NCBI GenBank assembly: GCA_050948785.1
Contig: JBMNEM010000001.1
Coordinates: 62,001-126,000, forward strand
Direction: 5' to 3'
Length of the DNA stretch: 64,000 bases
Origin: JAAZMI01 sp050948785
GTDB lineage: Bacteria; Bacillota; Dethiobacteria; DTU022; UBA8154
Shown: positions 1-5,994 of the stretch, piece by piece
Layout: each line of letters starts with the position of its first letter
Numbering within the stretch: position 1 is the stretch's first letter
The notes under the pieces: generated by a model
The model's input: the letters and a program-made list of their open reading frames with translations, nothing else
Database searches by the model: none
Told to the model about the DNA's origin: nothing
Made by a program: the position numbers and the translations under genes

Positions 1-342
1 CCTGTTGCGTTTGCTCAGGTTGGGGCCAGGGTAGATAACCTGAATGCCCATTTCCCTCATGTAGCGCTGGATACGCTTGCGATTTACCTTAAAGCCCAGT
101 TTCAAATCATTGATATCATCCCTGATGCGCCTCGATCCCTTAAATGGCTTGTCCGTATGGATTTTATCAATTAAGTGCTTAATTTTAATTTCCAGTTCTG
201 ATGGCTCCTTATTTTGACGATACAGCCCTGTACGGTTTACGCTGAGCAACCCGGCTTGTTCTTTAATAGTAAGTTTGGGATTGTCCCATTCTATCATTGC
301 CTTGCGATCATTGACGGGGCAGTATTCCAGCAGATTTTTTTT
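1..342 (-). CDS. IS3-family transposase OrfB, N-terminal fragment (runs off window)
   Basis: The open frame of 114 codons begins just after a TGA and reads KKNLLEYCPVNDRKAM, then an HTH_21-type region with the motif GLYRQNK and the stretch FKGSRRIRDDIN. This is the N-terminal helical segment that precedes the DDE integrase core in IS3/IS150 OrfB proteins; the DDE core itself is beyond the window. There is no good start codon, so OrfB is expected as an OrfA-OrfB fusion made by slippage on a run of nine A (minus strand, 335-343). With nine A the OrfB frame needs loss of one base (+1), not the usual -1 shift. The A-run may therefore have changed length, or transcript slippage is used. Confidence 0.75.
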
Positions 343-616
343 TCAGCCATTCCAACTGTGTGGTTAGGCGGCCAATCTGGGAATACAGGTTTTCGATTTC
401 TTCTTCCTTTTGTTGTTTTTCTTTAGCAGCAGCTTTGGCGCTTTTTGAAGCGGCAAATACCCTGTCAGCGCTTTCCAGCAGCTCTCTTTTCCAGCGATGA
501 ATCACGCCGGAATGGATTCCATAATCTGAAGCAATATCGGTAATCAAACGTTCTTCTTTAAGGGCTTCAAGAACAATTTTCAACTTTTCTTCTGGTGTAT
601 ATTGTTTTCTTGGCAT
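308..616 (-). CDS. IS3-family transposase OrfA (helix-turn-helix subunit)
   Basis: A 102-residue protein starting MPRKQYTPEEKLKIVLEAL. It has the HTH of the IS3 OrfA/transposase_8 family (residues about 8-50, with YGIHSGVIHRWKREL as the recognition part) and a C-terminal leucine-zipper-like coiled coil (NLYSQIGRLTTQLEWL) that mediates multimerisation in the family. An AAAGGAG ribosome site lies 9 bases before the ATG. The frame ends shortly after a run of nine A, where frameshifting into OrfB would occur. It binds the element's ends during transposition. Confidence 0.85.
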   Translation of the reverse strand: MPRKQYTPEEKLKIVLEALKEERLITDIASDYGIHSGVIHRWKRELLESADRVFAASKSAKAAAKEKQQKEEEIENLYSQIGRLTTQLEWLKKKSAGILPRQ

Positions 617-945
617 GGGACATGACTCCTTTCTGTTTGTAAATAATTCGGTACCGGTGTCACTTTTCCCCTGCCAAATCGTGTCTCATTTTATGGGTCC
701 ATTATATTCTGTCACTTTGTCAAGGCCAAGCCATCGTGAGCATATCCTCCTTCGCTGCGCTCAGTCCGGTATCCCTCCCGACGGTGGCCTGCGGCCAGCC
801 TTGACTTCGTTCCGTCAGGACTCTTTAAAAGAATCGCCCCTTCTGCCCAAAAATGTTTTTTAGGGATGAAAAGGATTTAAGGGATTCGCGCCCCCTAATC
901 CCCCAGTCCCTGGGGGACTTTAACAAAAAATGTATCTTCTAAAAA

Positions 946-974
946 TTGACATACGCATAATTTAGGCGTATAAT
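946..974 (+). promoter_or_regulatory. Consensus promoter with overlapping dyad operator for hicAB
   Basis: A perfect -35 TTGACA (946-951) and -10 TATAAT (969-974) are separated by exactly 17 bases. A dyad ATACGC (951-956) / GCGTAT (966-971) overlaps both boxes. HicB-type antitoxins with an RHH domain typically repress their own promoter at such palindromes, so this is the likely HicB operator (inference). Confidence 0.75.
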
Positions 975-998
975 TAACGGGGTAAGGTGGAAACAATA

Positions 999-1187
999 AT
1001 GACAGTGAGAGAGATTTTAAAAATCTTGCATAAAGACGGATGGAGGGTGATCGAATCGAGAACAAAAGGTTCTCACATTCAATTGAAGCACCCTACTAAA
1101 ACTGGGAAGGTCACGGTACCGGCTCATAGAGGCGATATTGCACCTGGCACCCTCAATAGTATTTTAAAACAGGCAGGGTTAAAATAA
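999..1187 (+). CDS. hicA: HicA family toxin (mRNA interferase)
   Basis: A 62-residue protein with the double-stranded RNA-binding-like fold of HicA: the N-terminal helix MTVREILKILHKDGW, the conserved GSH motif (His26, the catalytic residue of the family), then KVTVPAHRGDIAPGTLNSIL. HicA cleaves mRNA and is neutralised by HicB. ATG 999 is chosen over the in-frame GTG at 987 because GGGGTAAGG sits 8 bases before it. The consensus promoter ends 25 bases upstream, and hicB follows 36 bases downstream in the usual toxin-first order. All family positions look intact, so this is probably an active toxin, carried on the mobile element. Confidence 0.9.
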   Translation: MTVREILKILHKDGWRVIESRTKGSHIQLKHPTKTGKVTVPAHRGDIAPGTLNSILKQAGLK

Positions 1188-1223
1188 TATGTTTGCCTGA
1201 TTTTAAGGAAAGGAATGCGTTTT

Positions 1224-1661
1224 ATGCGAAAACTTACTTATTTGGCTGTGTTTGAACCAACCGAAACAGGTTATAGTGTATATTTTCCCGATCTTCCGGG
1301 GTGTGTTAGTTTCGGGAGAGATTTTGAAGATGCCCAAAAGCAGGCGGCTGATGCATTAGGGCTGCATATATATGGTATGGAGAAGGACGGCGATGAAATA
1401 CCGGTTCCATCTAAAACGCCAAAAATAGACTCTGATACAGCGGCAGGGTTTCTAGTGTCTCCTATTACCGTTTTCCCGGATCTTGTGAGGAATGACTTGG
1501 ATAACAGGGCTGTGAAAACCAATCTGACTATACCGGCTTGGTTGAAGGAATTGGCCGAAGCCCAGGGCGTAAATTACTCAAAGATACTTCAAGCTGCGCT
1601 TATGGATTACCTTGGCATATCTGAAAGAGTAGGGAACCTGACTGTAGCCGATAAAAAGTAG
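1224..1661 (+). CDS. hicB: HicB family antitoxin with ribbon-helix-helix domain
   Basis: A 145-residue protein. The N-terminal half (YLAVFEPTETGYSVYFPDLPGC) is the degenerate RNase H-like fold that covers HicA. The C-terminal part from about residue 100 (NLTIPAWLKELAEAQG...SKILQAALMDYLG) is an Arc/CopG-type ribbon-helix-helix DNA-binding domain. ATG 1224 is preferred because the GGAAAGG site is only 1 base from the alternative ATG at 1215. HicB should both bind HicA and repress the promoter at 946-974. Confidence 0.9.
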   Translation: MRKLTYLAVFEPTETGYSVYFPDLPGCVSFGRDFEDAQKQAADALGLHIYGMEKDGDEIPVPSKTPKIDSDTAAGFLVSPITVFPDLVRNDLDNRAVKTNLTIPAWLKELAEAQGVNYSKILQAALMDYLGISERVGNLTVADKK

Positions 1662-1713
1662 TTATTATTTTTGTTCATTATTCTGTTATACTATATAAAA
1701 GGGGGTTGGAATC

Positions 1714-1950
1714 ATGAGTATACCCAAAGAAGAATTACACAAAATGGTAGATGCTTTGCCACAAGAAAAAACCCTGATACTTAAAAATTTTTTAGATAAT
1801 CTATTAAAAACCAATAACGAAGATAAAATTTGGCTGGAAACTGACTTAGGATCACTTCCACCATACGAATGGGGACCTGATGGGGTACCAAAAGGAAAAC
1901 CGATTGATTATAAACCCGACATTGGATTAGTAGTCAAGGAGGGCGAATAG
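1714..1950 (+). CDS. Putative antitoxin paired with a broken MazF/PemK-type toxin
   Basis: A 78-residue protein. The N-terminal helical part (MSIPKEELHKMVDALPQEK) looks like the short helix-forming region of addiction-module antitoxins. The C-terminal tail LPPYEWGPDGVPKGKPIDY is a proline-rich extended segment of the kind that lies in the MazF groove. I assign it by this pattern and by the downstream MazF-like remnant, whose GTG overlaps this gene's TAG (TAGTG). GGGGG lies upstream of the ATG. The frame is intact although its toxin is not. Confidence 0.6.
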   Translation: MSIPKEELHKMVDALPQEKTLILKNFLDNLLKTNNEDKIWLETDLGSLPPYEWGPDGVPKGKPIDYKPDIGLVVKEGE

Positions 1951-2072
1951 TGAAAGGCAAGGTTATAGCACAAGGTGATGTAATTGTGGTTGCCCTTCCT
2001 TCACACCTGATCCGAAAGGACACGAACAAGAGGGATATGGGCCAGCCAGAACTAATTAGGAAAGTATGTTAA
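1950..2072 (+). pseudogene. MazF/PemK-like toxin remnant, frameshifted and truncated
   Basis: From GTG 1950 the frame reads VKGKVIAQGDVIVVALPS, the first strand of MazF/PemK toxins (GDVxxVxFP). A +1 shift near 2003 continues with TPDPKGHEQEGYGPARTN and stops at 2057-2059. The GHEQxGxRPA-like segment is a hallmark of the MazF loop, and the usual following RPALVLS region is absent. One base change plus a 3' deletion has therefore removed most of the toxin. The unshifted frame stops at 2070-2072. Confidence 0.6.
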
Positions 2073-2119
2073 GGCCCGTAAGGGTAAAGGGTCAATTGAA
2101 CGATAAGGGGGAGATACGG

Positions 2120-2293
2120 ATGGAAAAAACCTCTTTACAGCTTAATGTTCAAGCATTAGCCAGGAAATATAATATTAAGCTGGCGATACTAGGTAAATTA
2201 ATTAAAGAAGTTCGGCAAGAGTATCCCGATGATGAAATGATGTTTGAATTACATCTTATTAGGGCAATTCATAGGGAGAGTGGCACTGTTTAA
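2120..2293 (+). CDS. Small putative antitoxin upstream of a PIN-domain toxin remnant
   Basis: A 57-residue protein, MEKTSLQLNVQALARKYNI..., with two helical segments and an acidic C-terminal half. I do not recognise the family. ATG 2120 is chosen over 2066 because GGGGGAG lies 7 bases upstream. Its stop overlaps the ATG of a PIN-domain fragment (TAATG), the coupling usual for antitoxin-toxin pairs, and that is the basis for calling it an antitoxin. Confidence 0.5.
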   Translation: MEKTSLQLNVQALARKYNIKLAILGKLIKEVRQEYPDDEMMFELHLIRAIHRESGTV

Positions 2294-2415
2294 TGTTTAG
2301 CATCTATTTAGATACTTCCGTTATTAGCTCTTTATACGATACCCGTACTCCAGAACGATTATTATGTGAAAAAAGTTGTACAGATTCTAGAAGAATTAGG
2401 ATATTGAGGGGGTGA
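2293..2415 (+). pseudogene. VapC-like PIN-domain toxin, N-terminal fragment
   Basis: ATG 2293 starts MFSIYLDTSVISSLYDTRTP, the first strand and first catalytic Asp of a PIN ribonuclease (YLDTSVI). After about 25 residues similarity stops. Another frame over 2367-2408 reads VKKVVQILEELGY and ends in TGA, which looks like the C-terminal helix of a different or the same protein. An internal deletion seems to have joined the first 70 bases of the toxin to its last 40. The three downstream acidic residues of the active site are missing, so it cannot be active. Confidence 0.6.
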
Positions 2416-2420
2416 CGATT

Positions 2421-2798
2421 ATGTCCGAAAAAAAAGGTTTGGAATACTATTTATCTCAAAGTTACCCGTTTAATCTTGAAACGCTTTCTGAAGAGGACGG
2501 TGGAGGTTATTTAATTTCTTACCCCGATTTACAAGGCTGTTTCAGTGATGGTGATACAGCAGAAGAGTCTATCCGAATGGGTGAGGATGCTCGTAGAGCT
2601 TGGATTCAAGCGAGGTACGAGGATGGTCTTGAGATACCGGAACCTTTTTCTTCATATGCCCGGTATAGTGGGCGGATTACTTTGCGAGCCCCAAAAACGC
2701 TTCACCGTAAGTTAATCGAGCAGGCAGAAAAAGAAGGGGTAAGCCTAAACCAGTATCTTGTGTATCTGTTAAGCAGGGAGCTTGTTGTTAAAACGTAG
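2421..2798 (+). CDS. HicB-like antitoxin without an adjacent HicA (orphan)
   Basis: A 125-residue protein. The N-terminal HicB fold (GGGYLISYPDLQGCFSDGDT, then EESIRMGEDARRAWI) is followed by a ribbon-helix-helix domain (RITLRAPKTLHRKLIEQAEK, then SLNQYLVYLLSREL). GAGGGGG precedes ATG 2421 by 8 bases. No hicA-like frame lies on either side: upstream is the PIN fragment and downstream is 430 bases of non-coding sequence. It may act as a lone repressor or may protect against HicA toxins in trans (inference). Confidence 0.8.
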   Translation: MSEKKGLEYYLSQSYPFNLETLSEEDGGGYLISYPDLQGCFSDGDTAEESIRMGEDARRAWIQARYEDGLEIPEPFSSYARYSGRITLRAPKTLHRKLIEQAEKEGVSLNQYLVYLLSRELVVKT

Positions 2799-3152
2799 TT
2801 TTCCTTGATAACTTTTTGAAAATATTGGGCGGTGTTGATTTGGAATTAAAACTGGGAAAAAAGAAAGATTGCCATTAATTCCCCATATATTGTTTTTGTT
2901 ATCGCAGAGTGTCACGTCTTCATCCCCGTCCATAAAAGGCCGGGGTTTTCGTTTATTTTTTTCTAACTGGCCATTCACGATGACTATATTACGTCTTTGG
3001 GTGCATTTATGACGATATATGGCATACGAGGCCTTCTCACCTAATAAAGTAGGTTGCTGGTAGGCGATTAGAAGCGTTTTGTGGGATAGCGGAAGGAATG
3101 GATAAGGGACAAGCATTAGACGGTTAAAAACGCAAATATGTGCATTCCAGGG
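2799..3152. other. Intergenic stretch with a weak terminator-like hairpin
   Basis: No supportable gene is present. A short hairpin CCCCG...CGGGG (2924-2945) followed by TTTTCGTTTATTTTTTT is a plausible terminator for the orphan hicB. The rest (2960-3150) shows no recognised element; promoter and operator sites for the downstream parM operon are expected here but I cannot place them firmly. Confidence 0.4.
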
Positions 3153-3189
3153 CCGGGGGCAGGTTAAAAAACTTGCCCCCGGTGTTTTT
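3153..3189 (+). terminator. Strong hairpin with T-run upstream of parM
   Basis: CCGGGGGCAGGTT pairs with AACTTGCCCCCGG around an AA loop (13-bp stem with one G-T pair), followed by TGTTTTTA. It sits 45 bases before parM. It either ends read-through from the left or acts as an attenuator in the parM leader. Confidence 0.75.
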
Positions 3190-3234
3190 AAACGGAGTTT
3201 TTTTGCTTGAAAACGATAAACGGAGGTATTTTTA

Positions 3235-4272
3235 ATGCTGAAGATCGGCTTTGATGGAGGGTATGGAAATACAGAGGCGGTTGCGTCCAACGGGAGACGG
3301 ATCGAGGTTCCCTCTGTTGTCGGTTCCGGCTTTAAAAGGGAATTTTCTGGTTTGTTTGGTGAGAACAGGGGCCTTAGTACTGACAATGTCCACGTTAGAA
3401 TTGACGGTAAAGATTACTTCGTTGGAACGCTTGCCCATGAAGAAAGCGTTACCGCTTCTGCAGCTTTTGATCAGAACAAAATAAACCATCCTAATAACCG
3501 TATTATTATTGCGGCAACCACAGCGATGATTATGAAGAACGAGAAAGAGGATATCGTTTTTGTTTCCTGTTTACCCTACAGCGATTATAATGACCAGAAG
3601 GATGAGCTGAAGAAGTATCTTCAAGATTTTCGGGCTGAAGTTATACTGTTTGATGGTGAAAAGGAAGTGTATCGTGATGTGCGCTTCAGGCATGTCGGGA
3701 TTTTTGCTCAGGGTGCTGCTGCTGTCTATTCCATTTTAGAACAGTATAGGGAATATTTAAGTTCAAGGAACGTAACCCTGGCTGTAGCCGACATTGGTAT
3801 GAAAACCCTGGATGTGGTGGTGGTCAAGATTACGGATCGGATCAGAATCTTGGAATCACTCAGCTTTGGGCTGGATACTGGAATATCTCTGATTCACGAA
3901 GCGCTTTCCAAGGCAGTGCAGAAAAAAACGGGTTTAAGTCACGGCACACCTGACCTTGATTACATTATCAGGAATAATGGTAAATGGCAAGAACATGACT
4001 TCTCCGCGGAGATCGGGGCGGCTAAGCTGGAGTTAAAGAGGGTTATCAATGATGAGATTAATAAGAGGTGGAAGTCCAGGAAGCATGCAATTGCACGTAC
4101 ATTTCTTGTTGGAGGGGGAGGGGAATACCTTTTTAACGAGTTTAGTTCTATTCAGGACAATGTTGAGCTTCCCCCCGATCCTCGTTTTGCCAATGCGCTT
4201 GGGTGCTTAAAAGTAGCAGATACATTGGAAGAAATTTTTCAGGAAAAGGCTGCCTTGAGTATCAACGGTTAA
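3235..4272 (+). CDS. parM: ParM/Alp7A-like actin-family plasmid segregation ATPase
   Basis: A 345-residue protein of the ParM/StbA actin-like superfamily. The phosphate-1 loop is IGFDGGYGNTE (residues 4-14), phosphate-2 is VADIGMKTLDV (Asp186), and the adenosine-binding motif is LVGGGGEYL (about 292-299). Such proteins polymerise with ATP and push plasmid copies apart when capped by a ParR-centromere complex. GGAGG lies 8 bases before ATG 3235. A hairpin and nine iterons follow, then a ParR-like gene, so this is a ParMRC-type cassette with the centromere between motor and adaptor rather than upstream. It is remote from E. coli ParM; polymer type cannot be predicted. Confidence 0.8.
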   Translation: MLKIGFDGGYGNTEAVASNGRRIEVPSVVGSGFKREFSGLFGENRGLSTDNVHVRIDGKDYFVGTLAHEESVTASAAFDQNKINHPNNRIIIAATTAMIMKNEKEDIVFVSCLPYSDYNDQKDELKKYLQDFRAEVILFDGEKEVYRDVRFRHVGIFAQGAAAVYSILEQYREYLSSRNVTLAVADIGMKTLDVVVVKITDRIRILESLSFGLDTGISLIHEALSKAVQKKTGLSHGTPDLDYIIRNNGKWQEHDFSAEIGAAKLELKRVINDEINKRWKSRKHAIARTFLVGGGGEYLFNEFSSIQDNVELPPDPRFANALGCLKVADTLEEIFQEKAALSING

Positions 4273-4304
4273 AAAATTGTTCTTCCTGGCTTATGTAGTT
4301 TGCA

Positions 4305-4343
4305 GGGATACACCCGGACAATCGGCGGTATCCCTATTTTATT
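4305..4343 (+). terminator. Hairpin terminator between parM and the iterons
   Basis: GGGATAC (4305-4311) pairs with GTATCCC (4328-4334), followed by TATTTTATT. It would end or attenuate parM transcription just before the repeat array, so parR may have its own promoter within the iterons. Confidence 0.6.
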
Positions 4344-4548
4344 CATACTAATTGCTAATTTCTTCATACTTTTAGCTGCATTCTTCATCTTGGACTCAAA
4401 GAAATAGCAGTTTGTTCATACTTTTTGTTCCCATTTTCATACTTTTACTCAGTGACCGACCTTTAGTTCATACTTTTTGCTTGCTTCTTCATACTTTTTA
4501 AAATTGGCTTTAATCTATTTCATACTTATTGCTATTTTCTTCATACCT
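4342..4548 (+). repeat. Nine phased TTCATAC iterons: putative centromere (parC)
   Basis: The heptamer TTCATAC, usually extended to TTCATACTTTTTGC, starts at 4342, 4363, 4415, 4436, 4467, 4488, 4519 and 4540, with a degenerate copy TTCATCT at 4384. The start-to-start distances are 21, 21, 31, 21, 31, 21, 31 and 21 bases. These are two or three helical turns, which puts every copy on one face of the DNA and groups the last six into pairs. All copies have the same orientation. The array lies between the ParM-like and ParR-like genes, the expected target of a ribbon-helix-helix ParR. It could also serve as the parR promoter-operator. Confidence 0.8.
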
Positions 4549-4579
4549 TTTGCAATGTGTTTTGGGGAGGGATCATAAT

Positions 4580-4873
4580 ATGTCCGAAAAAAATACTTAC
4601 AGGTTTACAATCAGTTTTGACCCTGTTACCGGAAAAAAGCTGGAGAGTATGATGGACAGAAGCCAGTATGTGCGGGATGCAGTTCATTTTTATGAAAAGT
4701 ATGCAGACATGCTTTCCATCCAAGTTCTGTTAAATATCCAGTTAACTCTATCTGCGTTGCAGAAACAGGTTGAATTGCTTGAGGGGCAGATTGACCGAGA
4801 ACCTGAAAAGAAAATCCCTGAAAAGGAGCCGGGGATTATTCGGGATAGCATCATGGAAATGTTGAAGAAATAG
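4580..4873 (+). CDS. parR: ParR-like centromere-binding adaptor
   Basis: A 97-residue protein. The N-terminus (TYRFTISFDP...DRSQYVRDAVHFYEKY) fits a ribbon-helix-helix unit: a short strand, then a helix with the SQYVRDAV pattern. The middle (LLNIQLTLSALQKQVELLEG) is a coiled coil and the C-terminus is charged (GIIRDSIMEMLKK), as in ParR proteins whose tail caps ParM filaments. ATG 4580 is used because GGGGAGGGA precedes it; the longer frame from 4529 would run through the last iteron. Assignment rests on position and architecture, not on strong sequence identity. Confidence 0.65.
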   Translation: MSEKNTYRFTISFDPVTGKKLESMMDRSQYVRDAVHFYEKYADMLSIQVLLNIQLTLSALQKQVELLEGQIDREPEKKIPEKEPGIIRDSIMEMLKK

Positions 4874-4883
4874 GAGGTGTTTT

Positions 4884-5558
4884 ATGCAGCTATTAAGTGT
4901 TATTTCAAAAAACGATATTCATTTCTTATACCAGCCCATTTACGATTTGGACACGAATGAAGTAGTGGGTGCGGAGGCGCTAATGCGTGGTCCCGATGGC
5001 ATTAAACCCGGTTATATTTTTGAGGAAGCAAAGAAACTGGGTTTTTACCGGGAACTGGATTACCTTTGCTTACTAAAGGGTATGGAGGCGGCTCCTCCAA
5101 TTCCCCGGCTTTTTATCAATGTGCATCCTTTAACTCTTTTGTTGCTATTAAAAAGTGGAAAGGTTGGAGAATTAAAGACGCTTTGCCCCCCGGAGATGGT
5201 TACCCTGGAACTTGTTGAAACGGAAAATGTCAAAGGATACCTATCGGAGTTGGTAAATACCGTAAATGAGCTTAAAAAACTCGGATACAGTGTGGCTATA
5301 GATGATATCAGTTCCGGGTTCGAACGCCTTTTGCTTGTCTCCTTACTGAAACCGGAATATATCAAGCTTGATCGTCCACTTATTAAAAACCTTGATTGCA
5401 GAATCAACCAGGTAATCGTTAAAAATCTATTAAACATGGCCAGGGAGCTTGATGCGGCTATCATAGCGGAGGGAATTGAAACAAAAGATGATCTTACAAT
5501 GGTGAAGGAGTTGGGAGTTCGGTTTGGCCAGGGATACCTTCTGGGTAAACCAAGTTGA
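4884..5558 (+). CDS. EAL-domain cyclic-di-GMP phosphodiesterase
   Basis: A 224-residue stand-alone EAL domain that hydrolyses c-di-GMP to pGpG in this family. The metal and catalytic residues are all present: EAL at 31-33, Asn79 in FINVHP, Glu109 in VTLELVE, Asp140-Asp141 in AIDDIS, Lys161 in IKLD and Glu196 in AEGIET. It ends with GQGYLLGKP. No membrane or sensor domain precedes it. TAGGAGGTG links it directly to parR, 10 bases after that gene's stop, so the two are probably co-transcribed. A +1 frame continues openly past the TGA for about 37 codons (VDVNEEFNRLKRLNGFNKDA), hinting at a C-terminal extension lost by a frameshift. Confidence 0.88.
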   Translation: MQLLSVISKNDIHFLYQPIYDLDTNEVVGAEALMRGPDGIKPGYIFEEAKKLGFYRELDYLCLLKGMEAAPPIPRLFINVHPLTLLLLLKSGKVGELKTLCPPEMVTLELVETENVKGYLSELVNTVNELKKLGYSVAIDDISSGFERLLLVSLLKPEYIKLDRPLIKNLDCRINQVIVKNLLNMARELDAAIIAEGIETKDDLTMVKELGVRFGQGYLLGKPS

Positions 5559-5665
5559 TGTTAATGAAGAATTTAACAGGTTGAAGCGCCTCAATGGTTT
5601 CAATAAAGATGCTTTTGTTAGCCCAGTATTGTTATTCATAATTCAAAAGGAGGTGAAGACCTGAG

Positions 5666-5732
5666 TTGCTAAAATTATTTTGCAGTAAAATAACCTACAA
5701 TAAGGCGTATCTGTTTTTATAGATTTTAGCAA
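5666..5732. repeat. Inverted repeat TTGCTAAAAT/ATTTTAGCAA upstream of the excisionase
   Basis: Perfect 10-base arms at 5666-5675 and 5723-5732 flank the short leader of the xis-int operon. The position fits an Xis or repressor operator, or an integrase arm site (inference only). Confidence 0.45.
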
Positions 5733-5745
5733 CCAGGCAATTTAA

Positions 5746-5994
5746 TTGAAACTACTAAAAGTTGCTCAAGTCATAGAGAAGTTAAATATAAGCAAAGGTA
5801 AAGCCTATGCGATGATTAAAAAAGGTGTAATTCCCTCTGTAAATATAGATGGCTGCATTCGTGTACCTGAAGAGGTTTTAGAGGAAATGTTTTTCCGGCA
5901 ACTTAAGCCAAAAATAAAAGGAAAAAGCAAGATAAGAGTTGAAAATGTACATGTTCTTTCCAGTGGCAGCGGACGGGAAGGAGGAAAACAATAG
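5746..5994 (+). CDS. xis: Excisionase-type helix-turn-helix protein
   Basis: An 82-residue protein with a MerR/excisionase-like winged HTH: LLKVAQVIEKLNISKGKAYAMIKKGVIPSVNI, then the IRVPEEVLEEMF helix and a basic tail (KPKIKGKSKIRV). It starts at TTG 5746 with only a weak ribosome site. Its TAG overlaps the GTG of the integrase (ATAGTG), as is usual for xis-int pairs, where Xis bends the attachment site to favour excision. Confidence 0.7.
   Translation: MKLLKVAQVIEKLNISKGKAYAMIKKGVIPSVNIDGCIRVPEEVLEEMFFRQLKPKIKGKSKIRVENVHVLSSGSGREGGKQ

Larger units (their letters stand above)
1..713 (-). mobile_element. IS3-family insertion sequence, 5' part only, cut by window edge
   Basis: The minus strand carries an OrfA-OrfB arrangement typical of IS3-family elements. 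Upstream of OrfA, positions about 680-713 read (minus strand) TGACAGAATATAATGGACCC followed by an AT-rich stretch ending in GAGACA. This looks like the terminal inverted repeat and transposase promoter, so the element boundary is probably near 713. The other end lies outside the window, so target duplication and completeness cannot be judged. Confidence 0.75.

Noticed and set aside
2769..3386. 205-codon minus-strand open frame
   Set aside because: It is antisense to the start of parM and its leader hairpin, has no ribosome site and no family features.
4342..4548. Iterons as a CRISPR array
   Set aside because: Repeats are only 7-14 bases, spacing alternates 21/31, and there are no cas genes; they fit protein-binding sites.
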